From Pyrenochaeta sp. MPI-SDFR-AT-0127 (taxonomy: Eukaryota; Ascomycota; Dothideomycetes; Pleosporales; Cucurbitariaceae), in assembly GCA_020747015.1 (NCBI GenBank), contig JAGTJM010000004.1:682001-746000 (forward strand): DNA of 64,000 nucleotides, read 5' to 3'. Positions 12,191-23,437 of this stretch are shown here, piece by piece. Position 1 is the first letter of the stretch. Every line of letters starts with the position of its first letter. Below the pieces are notes generated by a model. The model worked only from the letters and a program-made list of their open reading frames with translations, was not told where the DNA came from and searched no databases. The position numbers were made by a program, and so were the translations under genes.

Positions 12191-13392
12191 ATGGTAAGCT
12201 CTTCGGACAATCACCTCGTCCCCGCACACTTTCTGACAGACCGAAATACAGAGCTCATCTACCGTTTCTGTGTCGGCTGCAACGCCAACGCAACACCCCT
12301 TCCAGAGGAAGATTGATGACATCAAGCCGTCGAAGACGTAAGTGCACGATGTTTGTTCCCTTCCGTCCAAGCCTTCTCACATGATGATTTCAAAATAAGT
12401 TGGGAATCTCTCCGAAACAACGTGTGGAGAACATGTTAACTTGTATCTCTGATCTTGCAAGCAACAACTTGCTTTGCGCTTGTTCACTCCCACGGTATCT
12501 ACGCATGGGGCGATAACCTTGCTGACAAGCTCTTACAGGGACATCAATTTCGTTATCATGGACTATCTAGTCAGCGAGGGCTACCCAAGAGCTGCTGAGA
12601 AGTTCGCCAAAGAAGCGAACATCCAGCTACCACTGGAAGAGGAGTCCATTCAGTCTCGCGTAGAAATACGACGGGCTATCCATGCTGGCGATATTGATAC
12701 TGCCATTACTAAGATCAACGATCTGAACCCTCAGGTAAGCCATCATCAAACCTTTCTTATACAGCTCCTTGCAGGATTATATTCAGTTTCATGCACCACG
12801 CAGAATCTTCTTTGATGATAATCAAACCTTCAGTCCTCAGTATGACATGCAAGCAATTAGCTTTTCAAGTTTCGTTCCTCTTTGTGTCGAGCCTAACTGA
12901 CAAGCAAACTAGATACTTGACACAGATCCCGCCCTGCATTTTGCGTTGCTTCGGTTGCAGCTCATTGAGCTCATCCGATCGTGTACATCTTCCCCAACCT
13001 CCGACATTACTCCTGCACTCAACTTTGCTTCATCCCAACTTGCTCCTCGTGCAGCAACGAACTCGGCTTTCTTGAAGGACCTGGAGCTCACAATGTCCCT
13101 ACTCATATTTCTTCCTGCGACTGGCACGCTACAAAAGGAGCTCACTGAACTTCTCGAGCCTTCTCTACGTCGCAACGTTGCTAGCAAAGTCAACGAAGCC
13201 ATACTCATCAGTATGGGCGCCCAAGGAGAGGCGCGAATGCGAAGTCTGGTACGCTTACGGCATTGGGCAGAGACGAAGGCTAGATCCGTCGGTAAGGACA
13301 TCCCTCCTGTCCTTCCGCTCGGTCTGCAAGACTCGGATGAGAGACCAAGTAATGGGAACAATGGTGAACCAGTTGATGTTATGGTTCAGTAA
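12191..13392 (+). CDS. GID8: GID/CTLH ubiquitin ligase subunit Gid8
   Basis: Four exons: 12191-12193, 12252-12337, 12539-12734 and 12913-13392, giving 254 residues. The protein has a LisH motif (about residues 32-64, DINFVIMDYLVSEGYPRAA), then CTLH (LPLEEESIQSRVEIRRAI onward) and CRA regions, in the usual Gid8/TWA1 order and length. In yeast Gid8 is a scaffold of the GID E3 ligase that degrades gluconeogenic enzymes when glucose returns. The first coding exon is just the ATG, immediately followed by GTAAGC. Splicing restores a fitting N-terminus with KIDDIKPSKTDINF across the next junction. The 201 bp second intron contains an in-frame ATG at 12474 that could mislead automated gene calling. 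Confidence 0.88.
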
Positions 13393-13805
13393 ACATGTAC
13401 CAAACTCATCCTATTTGTTCCATGTTTCGCTTCTAGCATGGTGGGAATTGCAACGCATGCCGGAATGATTCGAACATTCATAGGAGTTCGGACTTGATGC
13501 TTGTATTAGCATGCGTAATGTTCTTTGTTCTTGGTGTATGAACTCATGATGACTATGATACCACAATGCTTATGTTCATACTCTGGTTAATTTCACTCCA
13601 TAATCATCCACATCTCTGCTTCCCATATTGGCCAATGTCTTAGCCACACTTTGGCAGTGACCATGCAAGATTTAATTCATGATACCCTTTCTGATACGAA
13701 CATTAACGTAGGACGCTTTGAAAGAAAAGTTTGAAGTATTTGGTGTGGATTCGAGTATTTACAGCGAAACAAGACTATTTTCCCTTTTTGGTATATTTCC
13801 ATCCC
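13393..13805. other. Convergent intergenic region
   Basis: This holds the 3' UTRs of GID8 (+) and the alcohol dehydrogenase gene (-). It is AT-richer than the flanking genes, with no coding signal and no visible repeat. Confidence 0.5.
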
Positions 13806-14977
13806 TTACTTTGAGGTATCCAAGACAAAACGACCAGCAATCTCACCCTTGTGCATCTTGTCATAGACCATCTGGAGCTCAGAGAGCCCGACAATCTTGA
13901 AGGGCGCCTTGATCAAGCCGCGAGCGAAGAAGTCAATCGCCTCGGAGCTGTCCTTTCGGTTGCCGACGTATGAACCCTGTGAAGGCGTTAGTGTGACTAT
14001 CATATGTATCTTGTAGCTGGACAATCTTACCTGAATCCTGATCATCTTGATGACGGACTCGAAGACGGGGGCCTTGAGGTAGGCACCGGCTGGGAGACCA
14101 ATGCAAATGACAGTACCGCGGGGTCGGACGTATTCAGCAGCTTGCTGGAAGGGCTTCTCGTTGACAGCGACGAGGATGACGGCATGGGGGCCAAGGCCAT
14201 CAGGGGTGGCCTTTTGCACATCGGCAACAAGGTTCTTGGAGGTAGCGAAGTCGACAAATACCTCAGCACCGAGCTGCTGAGTGCACATCTTCTTCTTCTC
14301 ATCACCGGTATCGATGGCAATAGCGCGGACGCCCATAGCCTTAGCATACTGGCAGGCGAGCGATCCGAGACCACCGCCAGCACCAACGATAGCAACCCAT
14401 TGACCGGGCTTGACGCCAGACTCTTTCAGACCCTTGTAGACGGTAATACCAGCGCAGAGAATTGGTGCAATGGCGGCGAGATCGCACTCCTTGGGAATTC
14501 GGGCCACGTGGGCAGCCTTGGCAATGCAGTATTGCTGGAAGGTACCATCGACAGTGTATCCAGATAGAAGCGGCTTGGGGCAAAGAGGCTCATCAGAGGA
14601 TTGGCAGAAGTCGCAGGCAAGGCAGGAACCATTTAGCCACTTGACACCAGCATAGTCGCCAATTTTGACATCATCAACGAGGTCACCAACAGCAACGACG
14701 ACACCGGCACCCTCGTGTCCACCGACGAGAGGTAGCTTAGTGGGCTGTAGAATGTTAGACCTTCAAATCAGGTTGGGAAAAAAAGAGAAGGCCCGAAGCT
14801 TACCAGTGGCCAGTCACCGTTGACAGCGTGGAGATCAGTGTGGCATACACCAGAGTACTTGATGTTCACGAGAACCTCATCAGGACCGGGCTTCTGAACG
14901 GGGATCTTCTTGAACTCGACGGGGCCACCGGTCTTCTCAATGACCTGCGCCCATTGCTCAGTAGGAACAGAACCCAT
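13806..14977 (-). CDS. Zinc-dependent alcohol dehydrogenase, Adh1 type
   Basis: Three exons on the minus strand: 14977-14804, 14744-14031 and 13976-13806, giving 352 residues, the usual length for tetrameric fungal ADH. Catalytic zinc ligands are C45 in YSGVCHTDLH and H68 in GGHEGAG, with the third cysteine in ILCAGITVYKG. The structural zinc site is C99, C102, C105 and C113. The Rossmann signature is VGAGGGLGSLA. The enzyme should interconvert acetaldehyde and ethanol, or related short-chain alcohols, with NAD(H) in the cytosol; the absence of an N-terminal extension argues against a mitochondrial isoform. The promoter has a clear TATA box 124-130 bp upstream of the start codon, suiting strong or inducible expression. 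Which ADH paralogue this is cannot be settled from one sequence. Confidence 0.93.
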
Positions 14978-15100
14978 GGTGACTGTGTTGGAGAGCTTAA
15001 AAGTGTAGAGGGGCTTTTGAGTGTAGTAGGGAGTAGAGCGAGATGATTCAGGCGTTGTGAATGTGTGCTGGTGGTTCGATTGTCGAGCAGGGCACTGGAC

Positions 15101-15108
15101 TTATATAC
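15101..15108 (-). promoter_or_regulatory. TATA box of the alcohol dehydrogenase gene
   Basis: On the minus strand the bases read GTATATAA, about 125 bp before the ADH start codon. This is the normal distance for a TATA element with a leader of several tens of bases. Confidence 0.7.
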
Positions 15109-15110
15109 CC

Positions 15111-18100
15111 GCCGTTGAGGTTGCTGGATGAGCTCAAAAAGTAACCCCACCTTCCAATGCCTCACTCGCAGCGAAGCCAATCCAGGGTCTCAACAATACC
15201 TAATGCGTCTTCAAGCTACAGGCATCCAGTGGCAGCGTACTCCTCTCACCCATTGACCACTGGGTCTCCTGTCCGGCTCGCCGGAGTCTGAGCGTGACTG
15301 GCTCTGCCATGCAATGTACAGAGGCTCGGTGGGCCTATGGAAGGATACATGCTCGAGCATTGGTGGGCTGGACTATCGGATGATGGTACATCGGATGGGT
15401 GGCAGCGATGGTAGCGTGAGCGCGTGGATGTTGGAAAGGCATTGAGTGGGCATGGACTATGCCCGAATCTGGGTGGGCTACGGTGGCCTGACGTTAGTCT
15501 CTGCAAAATCATCAAGGGTCAGGAGCTGTTGCTGCATTTTCGTTTGTTGTGGTGTGAGGGGGGAGGACATAGCACCAGGGGATGCGTTCAAGTGGCGGGG
15601 TGGCTTTGACGTCACGCAGGCTACCGCTTTCAGACAAATCTCTCCTGATCTTTTGTTACTCAGCGCGGGACACGGCGGCCGTTCACCACATCAGGTGAAT
15701 CCAAGCATTGATATTTCCCTCTGATATCGATTCTCAAGGCCAGTTCATCATAAGCTCTGGAATCAAGAGATTTCTTCTACTCACCCTGCTGCCACGTCCA
15801 TGGTAGACCCACCGACCCATGTGCAGTTCGATCCTGCGTGCGTCTCAACCTCACTTGTCCTCTTGCCCCCAACCATTGCGTCCAATGCAGCTTATCTGGG
15901 TCAGAATAGCCCGCTTGATTTCGGAGACCAGGGTGGAATGGGCCCGTTAACTGGGTCGGTCGAGCGCTTACTCGAAACGTTCCTTCCACTGCTCTTGTAC
16001 AAGTTTTGCAGCCACAATAAGCCATGTATCTACATTCCCCAACCTGACAGCACCACTAACCAATAGCTACCTCCAAGTGCGAAGTCTAGGAGGATCTACA
16101 GAATGCGGCTCCCGGGTACCATGCGGGGATCCATGATGCCGAGAGGTCCGCGCTGGATCGCATCCGCAATTCCGGGGTATTCCCGCGGACCTTGTCCTGT
16201 CCATCGCTGAAAATCATTGTCTTGAGGGCTGCGGAGAGAGGGACCTTGGGCCATCCTATCAAGAGAAACGCGTAGTCTCCAGACTCACCCCACACTGTAA
16301 CCATCTGCGGGTTAGGTATCGTGTTGCTCCAACATTGCCAAAGACACTTAGCGCTCAAATTGGCCTTTGGAGTTGATATGAACATCTAGACACTTTCCGG
16401 ATGCCTAGAGTCACAGTGCGGCGCAGTGCACATTCCAAATATTCTTCAATGGCTATTCTGGATGGACGGCCAAGTGTTGTTCATTGTTTAGCGTTCTGTG
16501 TCTGACCTGATCTATGGGAGCGGGGAAAATAGGAGCGGGCTAGTGTGATAGCGCGGGGCAGAGGGAGATGGCGGCGTGCCCGGCGAGGCTCCGCAATACG
16601 AGCCGACGATGTCTGGCCGACAGGAGGGAAGGAATACCGGCGGTCTGAGGGGACATGGCATCCGAAGACAACTTTTGGCTAGGTAGGTGTTGGAGGGCGC
16701 GGCGCTCCTTCCTTATATCCACGTTTCCTTGAGAACCCTGATAGCCTGTGGATCGGCTATGTGAGTACCTGCATGGAAAACTCTCTTTAGAATTATGTAG
16801 CCCGACGCGATGGCGTAACTGTTTCCGGTTGCCATGGGGCTTTGTCTTCTCGAACATCGCATGGACTATGGATAAGCCAACTATCCCACAAAATGTCTCG
16901 TGTAAAGGGCTTCTGTCCATTTAATATGTACAGTACATACTATACGGATGTCCGGCTATAATTCCCCAAGTGTACACAGGCTTCCTTTGCTCAAAGAACA
17001 CTCTACAATTTTGATCGAAATCGTATCACATACGTACAGAACCAGCAAGTAACAGAGTGTTTTCCATATCAAATTGGCTCGCTATGCCTTGAGGAACCAT
17101 GGTGTAATCAATCATTCTCATATTTGAAGCTTCGGGTTGTGTATAGCTCATGAGATTGCATCTACAAGAATATTTTAAGGCGCAAAGTGTTTATGTGAGG
17201 TTCTGATGACGCCACCAGGTATCAATTAAGCTCGTGGACATTCGAAATACCATCTCATCGAGCGAACTATGCTCAGGCAACTTGTTGGCGTCACTTAATC
17301 CGTGTAGTCAAATAATCAGTTGTTGCACCGCAGATGGAACCGGGAGATAATGAAACAATGAGAACGCGCTGGAGTTGAATATATAGATAGCTCTATAAAA
17401 ACAATCTTCTAGAGAGGTTCTATATTCAACAGCAAGAATGAAAAAATCTGTGTACTGTAAATTTCCATACTGAGGGATTAGAGTTGCCAAATTTGTGATC
17501 TAGGATATCGATTGGAATCATATACATAACAGATGGATTCCAAGAATGCCATAAGTAAGCGGCAAGCGACAGTAATAGCGAGTCGGCAGGCTGGTTTGGC
17601 GAGGCTTAATCAAAATGGCCGAGCTCGAGTCAAAACTCAAGCTACTTTCTACATGAACCCTTGGTCATGAATCGCTCTTGCTCCAGAGTGTTAGTACGTA
17701 AAGTCAGATCATTGTATAGGCTGGGCCCAGAAGAGACGAGAATGACACGTGATAGCGAACATGCATTTGTTGTCTGCGACACAGTATTCCGAATCGACCT
17801 GTCGATACCATCTAGCTCGTTAACACTGTTAAATATGTCCAGTTCCCCTTTCCTAGTAGCCTCGCTCAGACCCGTAACGTTGGTCACGACATAAGTATGG
17901 ATGACTCAAGGCCTCTAAACTCGTAGACATAGTAGATCCGATCGGCTGCACGCTCTGTGCAAGGTTACAAGATCATCCATGATGCAGAAACGTAGAAAGT
18001 GTAAGCCAAGACGCTAATTGAAGTGGCTTTGCAAGCTGAAAGCATCAATTTCACTGTTCGTTCTAATAAGCTGATTCTGACAAGGATAGAGTTTTGCCTA

Positions 18101-18521
18101 ACCTTCTTCTGTCTTCCAAAAGCAAACGTTGAAACCAAAGCTGAACTGTGAATACCGTATCTGCGTGTACTTTGCGTTACATATACGGATGAACTGCATA
18201 TTTGTCTTCGTTTGGCAAGGCGATCTTCAATTTAATAGGTTCCTTTGTAGAGTATAAGCGTATGGGTGTGCCGCTCTATACTGAGAGGCGCGCCCTGAGG
18301 TCTCTTTCTTCCCGTATCTCCTGATAAAGCAGAGACTCGCTTTTAGATACAGCTGCTTATCCATAAGTTCGTTTCACTCAAGACTTGAATTTTTCACATG
18401 CGACATCTAATATCATCCCTGAACGAGTAAAACTTTGAGGTATCGTACCCAGAAAGTGATTCATTTTGTTCAGACGACTACTACCACAATCAAAATCACC
18501 CTACAGGATTTCTCTTGTATA
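15111..18521. other. Gene-poor region, 3.4 kb
   Basis: No gene can be supported. Plus-strand frames near 15424-15724 and minus-strand frames at 16086-16385, 16540-16920 and 17642-17887 show no domain and no spliced continuation. From about 16900 the sequence becomes visibly AT-richer. I see no terminal repeats, transposase or reverse transcriptase motifs. The region flanks the accessory island that follows. Confidence 0.5.
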
Positions 18522-20122
18522 ATGGATGCCCTAAGGCTTGATTTACTGACGTTGAACGACCACCTCATGTATCCGGAGAACTGCATAAGCATTGAGGGAG
18601 ATATTCAACATTTGGACCTTATCTCCAACCAGTTTCAGAGCCAAAGTGATCACCCAGATGCACTGGGCTTGGCGTTCGAGGTTCGGCTTCTTCCTGATGA
18701 AGGCATAGGTACAAAAGAGCACACATCTGCGCTATCAATTGCCTTGTACTAAAACAGTACCGATTTAGGGGAGACCCGAGAGTTGTACTTCGATGAAATT
18801 TGCCCTTTTTTCAAGCGGGTGAGTTACAGCATCCTGTATCTGAATCTATAAAAATCGTGCCTAACATGGTCATACAAAAAAGCGGGCACAAGAACTAAGC
18901 GATACAAGATTCAAGTTTTTGTAGGTTTTACTATACCGATTTATAAATCACGACGTCATTAATCAGAGTATAGCTTCATGGTTCAGCCAGGTGCATCCAA
19001 TCGCATATGGATGCCGTGTATGCGCTTACTCCTCTCTATCCTTCAGGTTAATCCCTGCTTCCCTCAGCTCGTTGGAACGGCCCATACGTCGTCATTTGGC
19101 AGCTACATTCGGCGAAGTAATACAGAAAGAACCCCTGAGATATTTGGTATGTAGGCCTAAAGCCGTTGTTGTGAACAGTGCCTATTCTTACCATTATATT
19201 AGAGACGTGGTGGTCTATATCTGCTCCGCGAACGTGGCCATCCGACGCTCCAGTCATTGTGGAACTTATGAGAAGTGATGGCTTCAAAAAACTTTTTGAC
19301 GTTCGTCTATTTGAACAAAATAAATGGGCCGTACTGATATGGCGTACATCTATTTGCATGCAATACGACTTGCGGAACAAGACATGTACCATCGTTTCCC
19401 TTGATGAAGGTGGTAACTTTCGTAAGGAAAGGTTCGAACGGGCGATGATGCAGCGGCAAGAGTTGAATATGCGAGAAGACCCTTTTTCAGTCCATGTCCT
19501 CTTCTTCTCCCAGACCGTGCAGGATTGGACCTTTTCTTTTGAGGTCCTTCAACGAGAGGTCGACAAGGAAGTATGTATTGCACTCACTGTGTATCGTGCA
19601 CCTTGCTCATACCGTGTACAGCAAAACAAGGTCTTTAGGAACCCACTGCGAATGGAAGAATTCGAGGTGATATCTCGCCGTCTCCACGATCTTCTCGCCT
19701 ATCAACTCAAGTACCAGAGCCACTTGGCATCCGTAAAAGTTATGATTGAAGCGATGGAAAAGGAGCATAAGCGGTTTCAAAAGCTGATCGGCATTCCGGA
19801 CCACGTCTACGAGCGTGTCGAGGACAATCTCGAACGGCTTAGGATACAGGCCCACAGCAATTATCAACATTCGCTGAGAATGGAAAAGCAGACCAAAAAT
19901 ATTCAGGAGCAGGTACGCAAGCCACCCTGCGTTTTCCCAATCATGTTTGATAATGTGATATATCTAAAATGTCTTTAGCTGCTCGAACTCACGAATCTGG
20001 ACATAAAGTCAGCCATAAGCGAGAACACTAGAAACAGCGTCAAAATTCAACAGGCAATTAATCAGAACACAGAATCTATGGAGAGATTGGTGCGCGGTAT
20101 TGAAGGACTCTTCGACTTGTAA
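18522..20122 (+). CDS. Uncharacterised fungal helical protein, CorA-like without the pore region
   Basis: Six exons are proposed: 18522-18708, 18769-18818, 18883-18920, 18974-19146, 19203-19912 and 19979-20122, giving 433 residues. All junctions have GT/AG ends and matching phases. The N-terminal half has a mixed fold with RFKFFFMVQPG and RLLLSILQVNPCF. The C-terminal half, from about residue 280, is strongly helical and coiled-coil-like, ending with repeated polar heptads just before the stop. This layout recalls fungal CorA-like proteins, whose helical stalk leads into two membrane helices with a GMN loop. Here the protein stops where those helices would begin, with no GMN motif and no membrane segment. 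The resemblance is from memory and weak. The first in-frame ATG was taken as the start; the frame is open upstream to about 18435 without an ATG. Confidence 0.6.
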
Positions 20123-20441
20123 ACGCAGTAACCAAGGTGGGGAAGGTCGTTTAGGCGGTATAATAGGTTTTGATTATAAGCAAAAGCACAATCTATCATG
20201 ATGACACCGGCAGCTAGGGAAGCGTGAGTACATGTATGTGCTGTCGACTAAAAAGATTGTGGGGGTATTCGCCATGTCTTCATTAGCACATATTCATACA
20301 ATGCAGAAGGTCTCATGCAGTTGCTATACAATAAATTCACTTCGTAGCCCTATTGATGTTCCAAGGTACAATGAAAATTTGATGGAAACAGTACAGAGTA
20401 AGACGAAGTGCAACAGTCCCCGTAGTTGAAACGATAGAGTA
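20123..20441. other. Convergent intergenic region
   Basis: 319 bp between the stop codons of the helical protein (+) and the patatin-WD40 gene (-). No coding or repeat signal is visible. Confidence 0.5.
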
Positions 20442-22640
20442 TCAGTTGGAAACTTCCTGTACCTCAGCATCCCAAAACCTGACTGTCTTATCTGACGACG
20501 CAGAGACAACCAATTTCCCATCTGGTGAGAACGCAGCAGAGGTAACTACATCCTCGTGGCCCTTGAGCTCTCTTAGAAGCTTTCCAGATCTGACATGCCA
20601 CAGCTTGACTGTCCTGTCCTCCGAAGCAGACGCGATCCTTTGTCCATCCTTCGAGAACGCCAACGCAGTGATTGCTACGCAGTGGCCCTCGAGCTCTTTT
20701 GCTGGAGCGTTCACCTTCGTTGTGTCATTCATATTTGGGATCCCACAAATGCGTACCTTTCCAGTGACAGATCCGAAACACATAGTATTTGCAACCGGCG
20801 AGCAGGCAACGGCCATGACGGCACTAGAAGAAACGATACGTTCTTGTAAGAATTTACCAGAGTAAATATTCCATGCCATGACCGAGCGATCGTCAGAACC
20901 AGAAACGATGGTGTTGCCATCGCACGAAAACGCCACGGCTCTGATCGCTTTCCTGTGTTCTTTCATCTCCTTTAAAAGTTCCCCAGTCCCGAGTGACCAC
21001 AACTTGATTGTTCCATCTGAGGACCCTGACACGGCCAATTTGCCATCCGGAGAGATTGCGATAGCGTTCATGCTGTCTGTATGGCCACTAAGCCTACATA
21101 TTAATCTTCCAGAGTTGATATGCCACAACCTCCCAGTGGAATCGGCACAAGCAGACACAATCGATTTACCATCGGGGGAAAATGCTATAGCATTTATACG
21201 CCCCATGTGGTCGTCTAGCTCGCGCACAAGGTTCATGGTATTGATGTCCCATATCTTCAAGGTGCCGTCCAAAGAACTGGACGCGATCGTCGCCCCATCT
21301 GGCGAGAATGCAACGGCGCTCACCTGCAGTGAATGGGCGTGCAGTACACGGCGCTGGCCCGTAGCTCTATCACGTCGATCTTCGCGCATCAGACGAGACA
21401 ACTTTTGGAGAACGTGAACATGAGGATTGGATGCAGGCGGATTTTCCACAGAACTTAGCATTGGAGGTACGACTTGAAATCTGACATCGCTTGGAGCAGC
21501 TAGTTAGATTAGCTATATGCTACAGCTTGACAGTGAACTAGAAACACTAACAGTCTTTTTCTGACATCTTCATCACAAATGCCCTCATGTGCATAAAGAC
21601 CGCCTGAGATTCGACATATCGATCTGTAGCCGCGATGATCGCATTCTTACACTTCGATTCTTCCAGCCCAACACCCTCCAATCCTTGCAACACATTGAAA
21701 CGGTAATACCTGCCTGTAGTGTATAGCTGCGACTTATCGCGGGCGAATTTCTCGGCTGTCTTTTCCGTCTCGGTGGCGATCGCCAGTAAGTTCTGGCCGA
21801 TGCCTATGACATCGTCTTTGAATGGCGCAAGTGATGGAACACCTGTCCCGATGGACACCAAGCACTTGACCTTTTCCTCAAATGAGCCGGATGGCCATAA
21901 GTCTTGAGCCTCATTCCATAGCTCATACACTGGGTTGTTCGCCCCGGTAGCCCCGTCAATGAATCTTTCGCCAAATTCCCCGATAGTGATAGGGTCGAAG
22001 AAAGACGAAGCTGCGGACGTCGCTCGGCCAGCTTCCCAAATCTTGGTGGTGCTGAGCAGCTTCTCGCGGCCGCGAGGCCAGCGGTAGCTTGTGAATCGTA
22101 CAGTATCGCTTGTCTCGCTGCTTGTGGCACATACGAATCTGGGTGTGAACTCGTCAATATTATCATTAACTTTGTATACACGAGGCACTACTCACACTTT
22201 ACACTTATTTGCTGGGATATCCCTCAATAGAGCATCTTCCGTCAGGCCTTGTTTCGTGATAATCTCTTTAATCGCGCGCTCTAGCTCATCTGAATCGAAC
22301 CGTCCTTGGACTTGGCCCTTGATTGTCACACGATGTCTCTGCTTCTTGAATATCCTGTCTGAAAGCAAGACATAGGCATCAATACATTCATCCACTGTCA
22401 TTCGAAGCCTACCAAGCATAATTGCGATAAGCCTAGGCACCCCGTCAGCAGTGTACTCACCTTGGTTGTTACTACAAACCCGCCAGTGCTAGTGCCTCCT
22501 ATCATGTCAAAATAGTCGCAAGGCTTTGGCGGCGATTCAGGATCAATAGTGTCCATTAGCTGTTTTAATATCTGGAGCGTTGACAGACCGCGGACACCGC
22601 CACCATCAAGAGCAAGGAGACGCAGGCCATTCTTAGACAT
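20442..22640 (-). CDS. Patatin-like phospholipase fused to a WD40 propeller
   Basis: Four exons on the minus strand: 22640-22480, 22432-22196, 22138-21552 and 21499-20442, giving 680 residues. Residues 7-328 are a patatin domain: oxyanion loop DGGGVRG (12-18), nucleophile elbow GTSTG with S51, and catalytic D194 in IDGATGANNP. This is a Ser-Asp dyad lipase that would hydrolyse membrane lipids. After about 55 linker residues come seven WD40 repeats (about 382-676) with repeated AFSPDG and IWD/LWS/LWH signatures, enough for one closed propeller. No P-loop, NACHT or NB-ARC segment lies between them, unlike the usual patatin-NOD-repeat layout of fungal NLR-like proteins. The repeats differ from one another, so they are not freshly amplified. 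The 47 bp first intron is short but in phase. A HET gene lies upstream on the same strand. A role in incompatibility or defence is inferred. Confidence 0.87.
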
Positions 22641-23437
22641 GACTTATCGGGTGGACAGGATGATCGACAAAGTACACAAACTCAGCGAAGCTTATCCAGA
22701 ATGTATGTGTTTTTAGAGTATGAATCATGAGGTGTAAATGTCCAACTACCGCCTGGCCAGGCTGAAAAGGTGCGCGTCGGATATACGATTGCCAAGTCCC
22801 ACGCGGTCTTTACGTTTGATTCAGCTGAGGGACTGTTCGTGTTCGACATCCATTCCGGTCAGATAAGCAGGCTGATTGGCGGTTCCCCTGAACTCTGTAT
22901 TTGTTTTTTTTCCTCTCACGCTCACAGAGAGAACGATCCACCTAGCTCTGATTTTGTGCGGCTCCCCTAGATGCCATCTTAATTCAGAGCCATTATCGTC
23001 CAAGTAGTTTGCACAGATGCAAGACCAGATGTATTACTTTTCTCTTAGATTCTTGTCACGCTGGGCCATATGTGCCCAGGGGTGTGTTATTAATCAAGGC
23101 AGATGGAGGCTGTAACTTCTTACTGCCTGCAGATTATTTTACCATGACTAAGGAAAACAAATAACGAGACACAATGTGATATTCTGACCAGAGTTCTTGT
23201 TAGATACGCAATCAAATTTGAAAGCACGTATATTGGAGTGTACTCGATTGCTAGCTTTATAACATGACACCAACGCCCTAATTTGTGTGACCATTGCCTC
23301 CACGTTAGGACATTTGGTCGGGCATCAATATGAGGATGTGCAATACTGATCAACCTAGAATTGGTCTCTATAACCCTTTTTATACAAGTGCTCTTGTTCT
23401 TAAGTATCACTTTCTATACTTCTCTCTTAAAAGTCTA
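22641..23437. other. Intergenic region between patatin-WD40 and HET genes
   Basis: This holds the promoter of the patatin-WD40 gene and the 3' end of the HET gene, both on the minus strand. Short frames such as 23120-23410 minus have no domain. No repeat or TATA box was recognised. Confidence 0.5.

Noticed and set aside
12474..12815. Frame beginning at the ATG at 12474 as the start of GID8
   Set aside because: Its first part lies in an intron. Using the exons at 12191 and 12252 gives the full LisH region with a better N-terminus.
16540..16920. Minus-strand frame of 126 residues in the gene-poor region
   Set aside because: No domain, no conserved-looking motif, and no upstream or downstream exons that would extend it.
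17642..17887. Minus-strand frame of 81 residues with NELDGIDRSIRNTVSQ
   Set aside because: It briefly recalled a recognition-type N-terminal module. It is too short, and no extension with splice signals was found.
20442..21461. WD40 part as a separate gene starting at its own ATG
   Set aside because: The exon is open upstream of that ATG and joins in phase to the patatin exon with standard splice signals, so a single fused protein is the simpler reading.
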